This document shows positions 53,390 through 62,630 of a stretch of DNA of 64,000 nt, piece by piece. Every line of letters begins with the position of its first letter. The first letter of the stretch is position 1. The notes below the pieces were generated by a model that worked only from the letters and a program-made list of their open reading frames with translations, was not told where the DNA came from and ran no database searches. The position numbers and the translations under genes are program-made. The stretch is from contig NZ_JACBAZ010000004.1 of assembly GCF_013391475.1 (NCBI RefSeq), forward strand, positions 721,940-785,939. The letters are read 5' to 3'. Source of the stretch: Oceaniferula marina. Its GTDB lineage: Bacteria > Verrucomicrobiota > Verrucomicrobiia > Verrucomicrobiales > Akkermansiaceae.

Positions 53390-54841
53390 ATGACTGCGCG
53401 CTTTGCCCTCATCCTCTTCTGCCTACTCCCCTGCCTAAGCACCCTGGCCAAGGATAAACCCAACATCGTCTTCATTCTGGCCGATGACATGAGCTACGAC
53501 TCCGTCGCGGCGAACAACCCGGCATCCGGTCCACTCCAAACCCCACATATCGACAAACTCGTCAGCCAGGGTATGAACTTCACCGACGCCCATTCCGGCT
53601 CGGCAGTCTGCACCCCCACCCGCTACGGGCTACTGACAGGTCGCTACGCCTGGCGAACCCGACTCAAGCGCTCCGTTCTCTGGAATTGGGCACCCCCCTT
53701 AATCGAAAAAGAACGTCTGACCGTAGCCGAGATGTTACAACAGCAAGGGTATGCCACCGGCATGGTCGGCAAGTGGCACCTCGGACTCGACTGGTACGAC
53801 AAAAACGGTAAAATAGCCAATGACCAGCTGAAAATCACCGATGCCTCTTTTCGCAAAGGAGACGCCGCCAAACGTGTCCAGGAGACCGAACAAAACATCG
53901 ACTTCTCCCAGGCCATCACCGGAGGTCCCACCGACAACGGCTTCGATAGCTACTTCGGCGTCGATGTCCCCAATTTTCCACCCTATATCTGGATTGCCAA
54001 CGACCGGCTCCAAGGGCTCCCGACAGCCAGCAAACCAAAGAGTATGTTTGGCTCAGCCGGCCCGATGCTCCCCGGATGGAAACTCGAAGACATCCTGCCA
54101 ACGCTCGGTCGAAAATCGGTTGAATGGATTCACACCCAAAGCAAAAAGGATAAGCCGTTTTTTCTCTATCTTTCGCTGACTTCACCGCACACACCCATCG
54201 CCCCCAGTAAAACATTCCAAGGAAAAAGCGGAGTCAGCCACTACGCCGACTTTGTCATGGAAACCGACTGGGTTGTCGGCCAAGTCCTCGAGGCATTGGA
54301 ACAATCCGGCACAGCCGACAACACGCTGGTGATCTTTTCCTGCGACAACGGCACCTCAGCCAAGGCCAATTTCAAACAACTCGAACAGCACGGGGTCGAC
54401 CTGCACCACCACTTCAAAGGACACAAAGCCCAAATTCACGAAGGTGGACACCGCGTCCCGTTCATCGTCCGCTGGCCCGGAAAAACCCAAGCTGGTAGCC
54501 ACTGCGACCAAACCATCTGCCTGAATGACTTTATGGCAACCACGGCCTCGCTGCTCGATGTCACCCTGCCTGATAATGCGGCTGAGGACAGCACCAACAT
54601 CTTGCCGCTCATCACCGGACAACAGTCATCGCTACCCCAGCGTCCCCTCGTCATCAATCACGACATCCAAGGTAAGTTTGCCATCCGTAAAGGCCCGTGG
54701 AAACTGACCGGCAACAAACTTTTCCACCTGAAAAATGATCCAAAAGAAACCAGCGACGTTGCCAAGCAACACCCGGAACTGGTCAGCGAACTCAAAAAAA
54801 CACTCGTGCGCTACCAACAACAGGGGCACTCACGGCATTGA
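53390..54841 (+). CDS. Exported sulfatase (arylsulfatase A-like, type I)
   Basis: A 483-residue type I sulfatase with a signal peptide (about residues 1-20, MTARFALILFCLLPCLSTLA). The ATG at 53390 is preferred over an in-frame TTG nine bases before. NIVFILADDMSYDS carries the metal-binding Asp pair. The active-site motif is C74-T-P-T-R78 followed by YGLLTGR; Cys74 should be converted to formylglycine, with Thr in place of the more usual Ser at position four. MVGKWHLG and FSCDNGT are further family motifs. It is a different subfamily from the sulfatase at 422, so probably cuts a different sulfate position. Its stop is 17 bases from the end of the convergent coiled-coil gene. Confidence 0.93.
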   Translation: MTARFALILFCLLPCLSTLAKDKPNIVFILADDMSYDSVAANNPASGPLQTPHIDKLVSQGMNFTDAHSGSAVCTPTRYGLLTGRYAWRTRLKRSVLWNWAPPLIEKERLTVAEMLQQQGYATGMVGKWHLGLDWYDKNGKIANDQLKITDASFRKGDAAKRVQETEQNIDFSQAITGGPTDNGFDSYFGVDVPNFPPYIWIANDRLQGLPTASKPKSMFGSAGPMLPGWKLEDILPTLGRKSVEWIHTQSKKDKPFFLYLSLTSPHTPIAPSKTFQGKSGVSHYADFVMETDWVVGQVLEALEQSGTADNTLVIFSCDNGTSAKANFKQLEQHGVDLHHHFKGHKAQIHEGGHRVPFIVRWPGKTQAGSHCDQTICLNDFMATTASLLDVTLPDNAAEDSTNILPLITGQQSSLPQRPLVINHDIQGKFAIRKGPWKLTGNKLFHLKNDPKETSDVAKQHPELVSELKKTLVRYQQQGHSRH

Positions 54842-54857
54842 GGTGAATGTTGCTCCG

Positions 54858-55220
54858 TCACATCTGCACCACGCGGTAAATCCATGCAGCAATCGCGGCA
54901 ATCGCCAGCAACAGCAAAATCAAAAGTAAGCCGTTGCTTGCTTGGGACCGCCGTTCGTTGGCAATCTCACCTCGGCTCAACCGGTCCATAAAGGCCTCGA
55001 CCCGCTTGCGATCTTCAATTTCCGAAGGCGGAGGCAAGGTGCTTATCTGCTCCACGTAAGCGGCGCGCTCCCGTTCAGGCGCCTGCTCAACATATTCTTG
55101 CAGCTTGGCAATTTCCTCCTTCAGCGCCTGCTCACGCGACTGCAGGTCACCAATGGGTGCCTTCTTCCTTCCAGATTTTGAGGCTCTGGAGGCTCTGGAC
55201 TTCCGACTTACCATGGTCAT
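54858..55220 (-). CDS. Small tail-anchored protein with charged helical region
   Basis: A 120-residue protein of unknown function. A basic start (SRKSRASRASKSGRKKAP) is followed by a helical, charged stretch that could form a coiled coil (LQSREQALKEEIAKLQEYVEQ, residues about 26-46). It ends in one membrane segment (LLLILLLLAIAAIAAWIYRV, about 98-117) with only two residues after it. This is the layout of a tail-anchored inner-membrane protein with its body in the cytoplasm. It follows a 212-residue gene of the same layout by 45 bases. An ATG six bases into the frame is another possible start. No known domain is recognised. Confidence 0.65.
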   Translation of the reverse strand: MTMVSRKSRASRASKSGRKKAPIGDLQSREQALKEEIAKLQEYVEQAPERERAAYVEQISTLPPPSEIEDRKRVEAFMDRLSRGEIANERRSQASNGLLLILLLLAIAAIAAWIYRVVQM

Positions 55221-55265
55221 CCATACGCATATCTGAACATGCGTTAGATCATGTTTATGATTCTT

Positions 55266-55904
55266 TTATTTCAGCAGGTAAACGATCATCGCCACGATAC
55301 CGAGCAAGACCAAAGGAAAATTGTATGCAAACCCGTTACGGAACTGGGTCAGTAACTCACTCTCCTGGCGGGGGCCAGCAACGCGCTTCGGCTTTGCACC
55401 TCCGCCACCAAAGACAGAAGAACTCCGGCCACTGGAAAAATGCGCAACAGCCTGCTCATACTCGTCTTCCGCCAAATCCAGAACCGACAATGCACGACTC
55501 AGATCCTGGCGCAGGCTTTCGTTGTTCCAGCCGTCCGGGTTGAGTTGATCAATTTTCTCCAGATGATCGGCAAAACAGATCCGTGCCTGCTCCAACTCCT
55601 CGAGCTCCTGACGGGTCGCAAAAATCTCCCGGTCCATCGCAGTGATCGCAGTGTTCAGCTTTTCATTGATCTCAATCTGTCCCTGCAGAAATTCATCCTT
55701 GTGCTCGTTCAACTCCTGCAGCTCCAACTTCTGCCGCTCAACCTCCGCTTGCTGCTGCTGAAGCAATTCAAGCTGGCTCTGAGCCTCCTGCAATTTCCCG
55801 GTAAAATCCTCGGACAATGGAGCAGCTCCAGCGCCACGTGGACTCATTTCCATCTGTGTGGCTCGGACGTTGATGTGTTGTTTGTGATCAGAAGTTCTGG
55901 GCAT
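55266..55904 (-). CDS. Tail-anchored coiled-coil protein
   Basis: A 212-residue protein of unknown function. Residues about 35-115 are predicted coiled coil, rich in Gln, Glu and Leu (LQEAQSQLELLQQQQAEVER, KLELQELNEHKDEFLQGQIE). A second helical stretch (about 125-155) and a Gly/Ser linker (SSGRSSSVFGGGGAKPK) follow. It ends in a single membrane segment (FPLVLLGIVAMIVYLLK) at the extreme C-terminus. Together with the next gene, which has the same layout, it may form a membrane-tethered complex, for example in envelope or division organisation; that is a guess. The 321-base gap upstream (55905-56225) holds nothing I can support. Confidence 0.7.
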   Translation of the reverse strand: MPRTSDHKQHINVRATQMEMSPRGAGAAPLSEDFTGKLQEAQSQLELLQQQQAEVERQKLELQELNEHKDEFLQGQIEINEKLNTAITAMDREIFATRQELEELEQARICFADHLEKIDQLNPDGWNNESLRQDLSRALSVLDLAEDEYEQAVAHFSSGRSSSVFGGGGAKPKRVAGPRQESELLTQFRNGFAYNFPLVLLGIVAMIVYLLK

Positions 55905-56225
55905 GGTGTGACTGGGGTGAGAGTGGTTCTATCAAAAAGGACGGGCATTTTTCAGAGGATGCGAACTGGTCGCATATAACAACTCGCGCACACCCTACAA
56001 AAAAAAAGAAGCTATGGCGAGATAAATAGTTAATATTTCTTGACAAAATATCCACCAAGCGAAACGCGCCGCATTCTTTCTGAATCTTTTGGCAGGAATA
56101 CGAGAAGCACCTCGAGATGTTAGATTAAACGAGACGGTAAAGCGGATTAACTCAACCGGCCTTGCCCTGCAGCTATTTCCAGTAACAGATGCTGATGTCA
56201 GATCCTGACAAGCAACAGAGCACAC
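55905..56225. other. Gene-free stretch between coiled-coil gene and ppc
   Basis: I see no convincing gene, RNA or T-tailed hairpin here. A 76-codon minus-strand frame at 55995-56225 has a composition unlike the neighbours and no recognisable motif. The region must hold the promoter of the coiled-coil pair and the end of the ppc transcript. Confidence 0.4.
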
Positions 56226-59024
56226 CTATCCTGTGGTCCGCAGGCCACTGGCAATCGCATTCACCGAGTACTGCAGGGCATTGAGCAGCTCTCCCTCACT
56301 GCTTTGATCTCCCGAGGCATGGCAGGCCCGCCAATCCGCCAGCAGGCGAATTTGCTGTTCATGCAATAATCGCAGGGGAAGGTCGCGCATCTCCAGAGTC
56401 CGCTGGATCCTCGGACGGCGCTGGGCAAAACCAGAACCAAACAGCTCGTCGATCATGCGACTGGTTCGGAAATACTCGGACTCGATCATTCCTTGGAATC
56501 GCTCGCGTAAGGACTCGTCACTGACCAGCCCGGCATACGCCTGCATCAAATGAAGATCCGCACTGACCAAATTGGTCTCCACATTGGTCAGCAAGTAACG
56601 CAAAAACGGTTCCTCGTGGATCAGAGAGAACATCCGTTCGAAGTCCTCAGGCTTCTCCATTTTCAACTGATCGAGCGCAGAGCCCACACCAAACCAACCA
56701 GGTAAATAATAACGTGCCTGGGTCCAACTGAATACCCAGGGAATGGCCCGCAAATCATCCAAACTGGCCGTGCCGGTCCGGCGCGCCGGGCGCGAACCAA
56801 AACATCCGTGCTCAAGCGCATCGATGGGTGTCGCCTGACGATAAAACTCCATAAAACCCGGCTCTTCCAGAAATGCCCGGTAAGCAGCCCGACTTCGACC
56901 CGACATCCATTCCATGATCCCTTGGTATTCGGTTCCTCCCGGACTGGATGGCTCTTGTTTGCGACGGTTGGCCACCGTGACACCAGCCACACCAGCCATC
57001 AGCAACTCCATATGATAAGCCGCATTCGAACGGTGCGCATATTTCCGGGGAATCACCTCCCCCTGTTCCGTCACGCGCATTGCACCACTCAGACTCCCCG
57101 TCGGCAGGGAACGCAAAAACCACTGCACCGGACCGGCACCACGGCTGATCGTCCCACCCCGTCCATGGAAAAATTCACAGCGAGCACCAGCATCCTGACA
57201 GGCTCTGGTGATTTCAGCCTGGGCCTTTTGCAAGTACCACTGACCGGAAAGCAGGCCACTATCCTTGTTACTGTCACTGTAGCCAACCATCACCGGCATT
57301 CGCTTCGATACCCCCGCTCGCAGAAAATGGTGCCCTGATGGCAATGACAGGTAGTGTTGCACAATCTTACCCGCACGATTCAAATCATCTCCAGTCTCAA
57401 ACAAGGGACATACCGGAACCCGACTCACCCACAATCCGTCTTTCCAATCAGCCATCCGACACTCACGGGCAAACAAATGCACCAGTAACATATCAGACAC
57501 CTGACGCGTCATACTCACAACATACAACCCGAATCCAGCAGACCCGTGCTGTTGTGCATGCTGGCGCAGCACCCGAAAACAGGCTCTCACCTTCCCGGCC
57601 TCAGACTCCTCATCAGCTTTCCATGGTCGGAACGGCCGCTCATTGCGCAGCTCCTGTTCGAGGTAGGCCACCCGCTTTTCCTCCGGCCAGTCAGCAAATC
57701 CCGCACCATCTTCGACACCGACAATTTCCAGCATCTGGGCCGCAGCCTGATCGTGAAAGGGTGAATTTTGCCGCACATCCAGGGTCGCCAGATGAAAGCC
57801 AAACACATCAGCGAGCCGCATCAAGGGTTGCACCACATTTCTTGCCGTACTTTTTGCGCCGATCTGCAGCAAGGTCTCCGACATCAAATCCAGATCCGCA
57901 CCGTATTCATCCACGCTGGTATAGGCACGCTTCGCATCCAGCTTCTTCGACATCAAATAGGCCAAACATCGCCATGGCTCCCGCGCATGGGTCGCCGCAA
58001 CTTCACGCCCTTCCACTCCCAATTCTTTGCGAAGTTCCAGAACACGCGCGGTTAATGCGGCCGGAACCTCTTGGGAAGCAGGAGACAGGGTCAGTGCCTT
58101 GGCGGCCTCCTTCACCTGCCCTTTGTGAATTCGTAAAGCATGCTTGTGCAAGCGTTTCAATGTATCCTGGGTGACTGACGCGGTCACGAGGGGGTGTCCA
58201 TCCCGGTCCCCACCGACCCAGGTGCCAAAAGTAAGGCGCGGGTAAGCCTTCGATGCCCGCAATTTGGCGACATCCCATCCCGCTGACTGCCAGGCAGCCT
58301 CCAACGACAGATCCAGCTTGCCAATGATCCGAGGGAAGACCTCCCGCAGGTAATAAATCGTGTGCCGAAGTTCAGCCAGAATACTCGGACGCGACGCATG
58401 GATTTCACCCGTATGCCAGAGGGTTTCCAAGCCCACCTGTATCGATTCCATCACTTTCGCCAAGGTCACCGGATCATCCTGGTTGCGATCCCAGCTGACC
58501 AAGTCTTTGTAGAGTGCCAAATGTCGTTCACGCACCGTGGCGCGCTTGGCTTCCGTCGGGTGGGCCGTCAACACAGCGGTAACATCCACCTCCGGCAGGG
58601 CCTCCAGCACCTCATCTTCGGTAAACCCTTGCTGCTTGAGCTGACCAATCACGCGCCCCCACATTCCTTGCTCCGCCGCCATACCAAAATCCTTGCGTCG
58701 ACGGTGCCGGATCCTGAGCGCGGTGCGTTCCTCAACCATGTTTAAAATTTCAAAACAGATCGCCTGAAGCTGGGCAGTCTTTGCAACCAGATCCGGCCCG
58801 TGTGCCCGGTCCCGGACATCAACACCTCGCCAAGGAATGCTTTCCACCAGCGCTTGCTCTGGCTCGAGCACATCCGCTAACATATCCATCAGGATGCGCA
58901 AACGGCGTTCCAGTTGTTCAAATCCCTCACGTCGGTAATCATCATTCGCACAGCGAATGTTCTCAACAAATTCTGGAGAATGGACGTGTTCGAAAAAGGC
59001 AGCAGTGGAGGTTGTCGGGGTCAT
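56226..59024 (-). CDS. ppc: Phosphoenolpyruvate carboxylase
   Basis: A 932-residue enzyme that makes oxaloacetate from phosphoenolpyruvate and bicarbonate to refill the TCA cycle; cytoplasmic homotetramer. Catalytic signatures are present: VLTAHPTEAKRATV with catalytic His155, GYSDSNKDSGLLSGQWYLQK, FHGRGGTISRGAGP (near residue 615, the second catalytic His and the Gly-rich loop) and the C-terminal LRTTG, close to the expected end. Slightly longer than E. coli Ppc (883), mainly in the N-terminal half. Catalysis seems intact. It is followed, after 229 bases, by thrB upstream on the same strand; oxaloacetate feeds aspartate and threonine synthesis, so the order may be meaningful. Confidence 0.97.
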   Translation of the reverse strand: MTPTTSTAAFFEHVHSPEFVENIRCANDDYRREGFEQLERRLRILMDMLADVLEPEQALVESIPWRGVDVRDRAHGPDLVAKTAQLQAICFEILNMVEERTALRIRHRRRKDFGMAAEQGMWGRVIGQLKQQGFTEDEVLEALPEVDVTAVLTAHPTEAKRATVRERHLALYKDLVSWDRNQDDPVTLAKVMESIQVGLETLWHTGEIHASRPSILAELRHTIYYLREVFPRIIGKLDLSLEAAWQSAGWDVAKLRASKAYPRLTFGTWVGGDRDGHPLVTASVTQDTLKRLHKHALRIHKGQVKEAAKALTLSPASQEVPAALTARVLELRKELGVEGREVAATHAREPWRCLAYLMSKKLDAKRAYTSVDEYGADLDLMSETLLQIGAKSTARNVVQPLMRLADVFGFHLATLDVRQNSPFHDQAAAQMLEIVGVEDGAGFADWPEEKRVAYLEQELRNERPFRPWKADEESEAGKVRACFRVLRQHAQQHGSAGFGLYVVSMTRQVSDMLLVHLFARECRMADWKDGLWVSRVPVCPLFETGDDLNRAGKIVQHYLSLPSGHHFLRAGVSKRMPVMVGYSDSNKDSGLLSGQWYLQKAQAEITRACQDAGARCEFFHGRGGTISRGAGPVQWFLRSLPTGSLSGAMRVTEQGEVIPRKYAHRSNAAYHMELLMAGVAGVTVANRRKQEPSSPGGTEYQGIMEWMSGRSRAAYRAFLEEPGFMEFYRQATPIDALEHGCFGSRPARRTGTASLDDLRAIPWVFSWTQARYYLPGWFGVGSALDQLKMEKPEDFERMFSLIHEEPFLRYLLTNVETNLVSADLHLMQAYAGLVSDESLRERFQGMIESEYFRTSRMIDELFGSGFAQRRPRIQRTLEMRDLPLRLLHEQQIRLLADWRACHASGDQSSEGELLNALQYSVNAIASGLRTTG

Positions 59025-59253
59025 GGCTAACTCCGACGAACCTCAGGTCTGGCTCGCATGAAGTCGAGTCCTGATGGCTGGCAATTGTGTCATGGAATGC
59101 CCCATCCTTGGGACACTCCGCAACCGTAGACACAGAACAGCTCACACGGCATCCCCGCATGAATCACCGCAAACGATCATCCTCCCTGCCAGTCTAAAGG
59201 GCACCTCTAAAAATAGAAGCTGGCTGGAACCGCACCATGAGCGCGGTCTCGCG

Positions 59254-60201
59254 TTATGCCACCACGTGAACACCCTCCCGATTGATCGGGGAGACATAAC
59301 ACTGGTTACCCAGTTTGATTTTATCAAAAACAGCAGCAATGGCCTTACCCACACGCTGGGCTGACTCCTCCCCTTCACAAAGGGCGAAGACGCTGGGCCC
59401 GGCACCTGAGATCGAAAAACCAAGAGCGCCTTGAGACATCGCAGCACGCTTTGCATTATAAAATTCGGGAATCAATTTTTGACGGCGTGGCTCCGCGATC
59501 ACGTCATGGATCGAGCGGCCAATCATCGCGTAATCCTCCTGGATCAAACCGCAAATCAAGCCGCCCAGATTACCAATCTGCTGGGTGGCATTCACCATGG
59601 GAATTTCACTGGGTAAAATTTCACGGGCAACCTTGGTCAAAATCTCCATATCGGGATGCACCACCGCAGCCCAAAGGTTTGCCGGAACTGGCAATTGGGC
59701 AATGTCCAACTCCTGATTCGACCGGATAAACACAATCCCACCGAGGAGGCTCGGCCCAACGTTATCCGCATGCCAAGCACCATCAGCACTTGCCTCTCCC
59801 TGCATCGCAAAGGGTAGAAGCTGCTTTTTTGCCAGCGGCTCACCAATCAGTTTATTAACCGCGTATACCCCGGCCACCGCGGACGCCGCGGAAGAGCCAA
59901 GCCCACTGCCAAATGGCATTTTCTTATGAATTTCCAGCTCGATACCACGATCACTCATGCCGAGATGGCGCAACAAATCAAGCGCAGCCACACCTGCGGT
60001 GTTCTTGGCTACATCCTTGGGAAGTTTACCATGATCTCCTGTGATCTTGGTAATTCGCAGCCCCGGTTTGTCAGAATGACGGGCTACCACTTCGTCGCCA
60101 GGCGCTTGAATGGCAAAGCCCAAAACGTCGAAACCACAGGCGACATTCGCGACAGTGGCTGGTGCAAAAACACGGACTTCTTTGGGTGATTCAGTTTTCA
60201 T
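59254..60201 (-). CDS. thrB: Homoserine kinase
   Basis: A 315-residue GHMP-family kinase of usual length that phosphorylates homoserine with ATP in threonine synthesis. APATVANVACGFDVLGFAI near the start is typical of ThrB, and PFGSGLGSSAASAVAGVYAV (about residues 94-113) is the GHMP ATP-binding loop. HADNVGPSLLGGIVFI and the C-terminal GFSISGAGPSVFALCE are further GHMP blocks. It stands upstream of ppc on the same strand, with 229 bases between. A MITE-like element lies 137 bases before its start. Confidence 0.95.
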   Translation of the reverse strand: MKTESPKEVRVFAPATVANVACGFDVLGFAIQAPGDEVVARHSDKPGLRITKITGDHGKLPKDVAKNTAGVAALDLLRHLGMSDRGIELEIHKKMPFGSGLGSSAASAVAGVYAVNKLIGEPLAKKQLLPFAMQGEASADGAWHADNVGPSLLGGIVFIRSNQELDIAQLPVPANLWAAVVHPDMEILTKVAREILPSEIPMVNATQQIGNLGGLICGLIQEDYAMIGRSIHDVIAEPRRQKLIPEFYNAKRAAMSQGALGFSISGAGPSVFALCEGEESAQRVGKAIAAVFDKIKLGNQCYVSPINREGVHVVA

Positions 60202-60337
60202 CGGACGGCGCTTCTAGAGAAAAGCCCCCACTTTGACCAGCCCAAGAGGTGTCATTTTTCGTATGACATCATCATTTCTCCAGAACCCTTGCAGACAAAA
60301 CTCAAGAAACTATGGCAAACATCCATCTCCCGGACTA

Positions 60338-60540
60338 ATACCAAGTAGTAAAACAGACGGGACGATAGCCGAGATGAATGAGTTCTTTGGTAAGGCGCGA
60401 CGAAGGAATGGTGCGGGCACCATGACTAAGGAGAAACAAAGCCAAAGGAGTCATTCATCCGGAATTCTCATGGATCACGCAGTGCTTTTCCAAATACCTC
60501 AACAACGATCAATCGTCTCGTCTGTTTTGTGGAGTGGTAT
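60338..60540 (+). mobile_element. 203 bp MITE-like element, copy D
   Basis: This is the best-preserved copy: left end ATACCAAGTAGTAAAACAGA and, on the other strand, right end ATACCACTCCACAAAACAGA, with 22 of 29 matches over the full inverted ends. The central hairpin ATGGTGC-GG-GCACCAT is present, and there is no gene inside. Its right end overlaps the 3' end of the SMP-30 gene on the minus strand and provides that gene's last ten codons and stop. No clean target-site duplication could be fixed by eye. Confidence 0.85.
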
Positions 60541-61405
60541 AAGCACCAAAGGCATGAGCCGTAACTCCGGTCACTCCGAGACCGCGAACACAGAATACAC
60601 GCCCGGCATGCTCTTCACGCACTGTCGCATGAATACCTGTGGTCACATAAAGCTCATCCAGATTGCTCCCGCCGAATGCGCATGCCGTCGTCTCCAAACA
60701 AGGAAAGTCGACCCGGTGCACCGCTTTCCCGGTTTTCGGATCGTAACAAACTACACAGGCGCCATGGCAAAAGGCCACCCACAAGCGGCCCTCCGAATCA
60801 ATCGTCATGCCGTCAGGAGAAGCATCCACCGCAGCAGTCGATAAAAGCACGCGCATGCTGCTCAACTGACCGGACTCAGAACAGTAGTCGAAAGCCAGGA
60901 TCTCTCGTCTCGGCGTGTCGATGTAGTAACAAGTCGAAGCGTCGGCACTCCAGACGATACCATTGGAATTGGTGACTCCCTCAAATGCCACCTGGCACGA
61001 ACCATCCGGATCCAAACGGTATAAGGCAGCATCCCCCTCGCTTTTGACCAAGCTGATGGTTCCGGCAAAAAATCGCCCATCCGGCGAGCACTTCCCATCA
61101 TTGAAACGGTTGTCGGCCTTATCCGATTCCGGATCGACAATGGCTTTTGTCTCCCCGGATGCCGGATCAAAAAAGTGAAGCCCCGAATCTCCGGCCACCA
61201 GCCAACCTCCATCGGACCGGGGCACCACCGTGCCAACCCGACCAACCCGGTCGGATACATCCCACATCTTCTCCTCACCCGTCAGTGGGTCGAGCTGCAG
61301 CACCCGGCCGCGTTCGATATCCACATACATCAGTCTGTCCTGCCACCAAAGCGGACCTTCCCCCCACTGTGCCACGTAACTTCCAATCGGATCAATTGTC
61401 GCCAT
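60509..61405 (-). CDS. SMP-30/gluconolactonase family hydrolase
   Basis: A 298-residue six-bladed beta-propeller enzyme; the family hydrolyses sugar lactones such as gluconolactone using one divalent metal. Metal-binding and active-site residues are seen: Glu in WGEGPLWW, Asn-Asp in NRFNDGKCSPDGRFFAGT, Asn in VTNSNGIVW, and Asp in DASPDGMTIDSEGRLWVA. The ATG at 61405 (or one two codons earlier) starts just before the fold; a longer frame to 61507 would run into the amidase start region. The last residues, YTTPQNRRDD and the stop, are encoded by the inverted end of MITE-like copy D, so the natural C-terminus has been replaced. It lies head to head with the amidase gene. Confidence 0.9.
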   Translation of the reverse strand: MATIDPIGSYVAQWGEGPLWWQDRLMYVDIERGRVLQLDPLTGEEKMWDVSDRVGRVGTVVPRSDGGWLVAGDSGLHFFDPASGETKAIVDPESDKADNRFNDGKCSPDGRFFAGTISLVKSEGDAALYRLDPDGSCQVAFEGVTNSNGIVWSADASTCYYIDTPRREILAFDYCSESGQLSSMRVLLSTAAVDASPDGMTIDSEGRLWVAFCHGACVVCYDPKTGKAVHRVDFPCLETTACAFGGSNLDELYVTTGIHATVREEHAGRVFCVRGLGVTGVTAHAFGAYTTPQNRRDD

Positions 61406-61506
61406 ACCCATGCAATTACCCACGATTTCCCGATCTGTCGAAGAAATACCATTGTCATTCTGCAGAAGCAGACTAGAATTCGGCGATCCTACGTCAACTT
61501 CAACCA

Positions 61507-62544
61507 ATGAATCGACCGATGATAGTCTATCACCGCGCCATTCTCCCCTTTTTTTTCACCCTCTTCCTTCTGCTCACCAGCAGTCATACGACGCGTGCTC
61601 AGTCTTCGTTTAAATGGGAAGCTGTGACCTATAAAGGTCAGAGCTGTGTCACCCTGCGCAGTCTCGAAAAATTCTATTTTTTCAAACGAACGATCAAGAG
61701 CAAAACCATCACCCTTGAAAACGCCAAGGTCAAAATGATCATCCGGTCCGGCTCTCAAGAATGCCGGATGAACAACGTCCTGTTCAAACTCAGCCACCCG
61801 ATTGTGCCCTATAAGGGTGATTACCTTCTGTCTCGCACCGACCTGAGCAATATCGTCGATCCGGTCATGCGGCCGACCTACATCAAACAAGCGCCACACT
61901 TTAGCACTGTCATCATCGATGCTGGCCACGGAGGCAGGGACCCTGGCACTCGCGGGTATTTCAGCCACGAAAAAGAATACACGCTGAAAGTCGCCAGACT
62001 CGCACGCGACATGTTGCAGAAAAAAGGGTACCGCGTAGTGATGACCCGCAATAGCGACGTTTATCTCTCTCTCGCCAACCGGGTGAACATCGCCAACCGC
62101 TACGCTCCGAACGCGATTTTCATCAGCATCCATTTCAACTCAGGTCAATCCAAGGCAAACGGCATCGAAACCTTCACCATTTCCCCCATCGGGGTGCCTC
62201 ATATGGGACGCGGCTACCGACCTCGTGACTCTCGTGCCGTTCCCGGAAACATCATGGGCTCCGCCAGCGTTGCTCTGGCGACAGCAGTCCACAGCCGCAC
62301 CCTGATGTATCTCAATAACAGACAATACGGCAATAATTTTAATATTTCCGACCGAGGGATCAAACACGCCCGCTTCAATGTGCTCACCGGCATTAAAATC
62401 CCCGCCATCCTACTCGAAGGTGGATTCCTCTCCAATCGTGCAGAGGCCGGCAAAGTCCACTCCAACGCATACCAAGTCACCATGGCACGTGCCCTTGTCC
62501 GAGCCGTGGATGTCTACCGTGGATCCATCAGCCGCAAGCGCTGA
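61507..62544 (+). CDS. N-acetylmuramoyl-L-alanine amidase (Amidase_3, AmiC-like)
   Basis: A 345-residue exported enzyme that cuts the amide between muramic acid and the peptide of cell-wall peptidoglycan. A signal peptide or anchor covers about residues 11-31. Residues 35-120 form a separate N-terminal domain (copper-amine-oxidase-like type: VTYKGQSCVTLRSLEKFY). The Amidase_3 domain follows with the zinc ligands His141 (DAGHGG), Glu155 (SHEKEYT) and His209 (SIHFN), and the catalytic Glu304 (LLEGGF). All are present. An in-frame ATG at 61519 is an alternative start. It is divergent from the SMP-30 gene. Confidence 0.93.
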   Translation: MNRPMIVYHRAILPFFFTLFLLLTSSHTTRAQSSFKWEAVTYKGQSCVTLRSLEKFYFFKRTIKSKTITLENAKVKMIIRSGSQECRMNNVLFKLSHPIVPYKGDYLLSRTDLSNIVDPVMRPTYIKQAPHFSTVIIDAGHGGRDPGTRGYFSHEKEYTLKVARLARDMLQKKGYRVVMTRNSDVYLSLANRVNIANRYAPNAIFISIHFNSGQSKANGIETFTISPIGVPHMGRGYRPRDSRAVPGNIMGSASVALATAVHSRTLMYLNNRQYGNNFNISDRGIKHARFNVLTGIKIPAILLEGGFLSNRAEAGKVHSNAYQVTMARALVRAVDVYRGSISRKR

Positions 62545-62630
62545 GTCCGAACACACTTCTGCAAGAAAACGTAGTTCAGGTTTCAGCCCCATCCTATTCG
62601 CCCCCGCTCAAACTCCCCAACCGAGAGTAG

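Noticed and set aside
55995..56225. A 76-codon minus-strand frame after ppc
   Set aside because: It starts directly at the ppc stop, shows no motif and ends in an unlikely hydrophobic stretch. I treat it as chance.
60233..60844. A 203-codon plus-strand frame crossing element copy D and the SMP-30 gene
   Set aside because: It is made of the repeat element plus the complement of the SMP-30 coding sequence. The same short peptide appears at the other element copies only because the repeat is shared.
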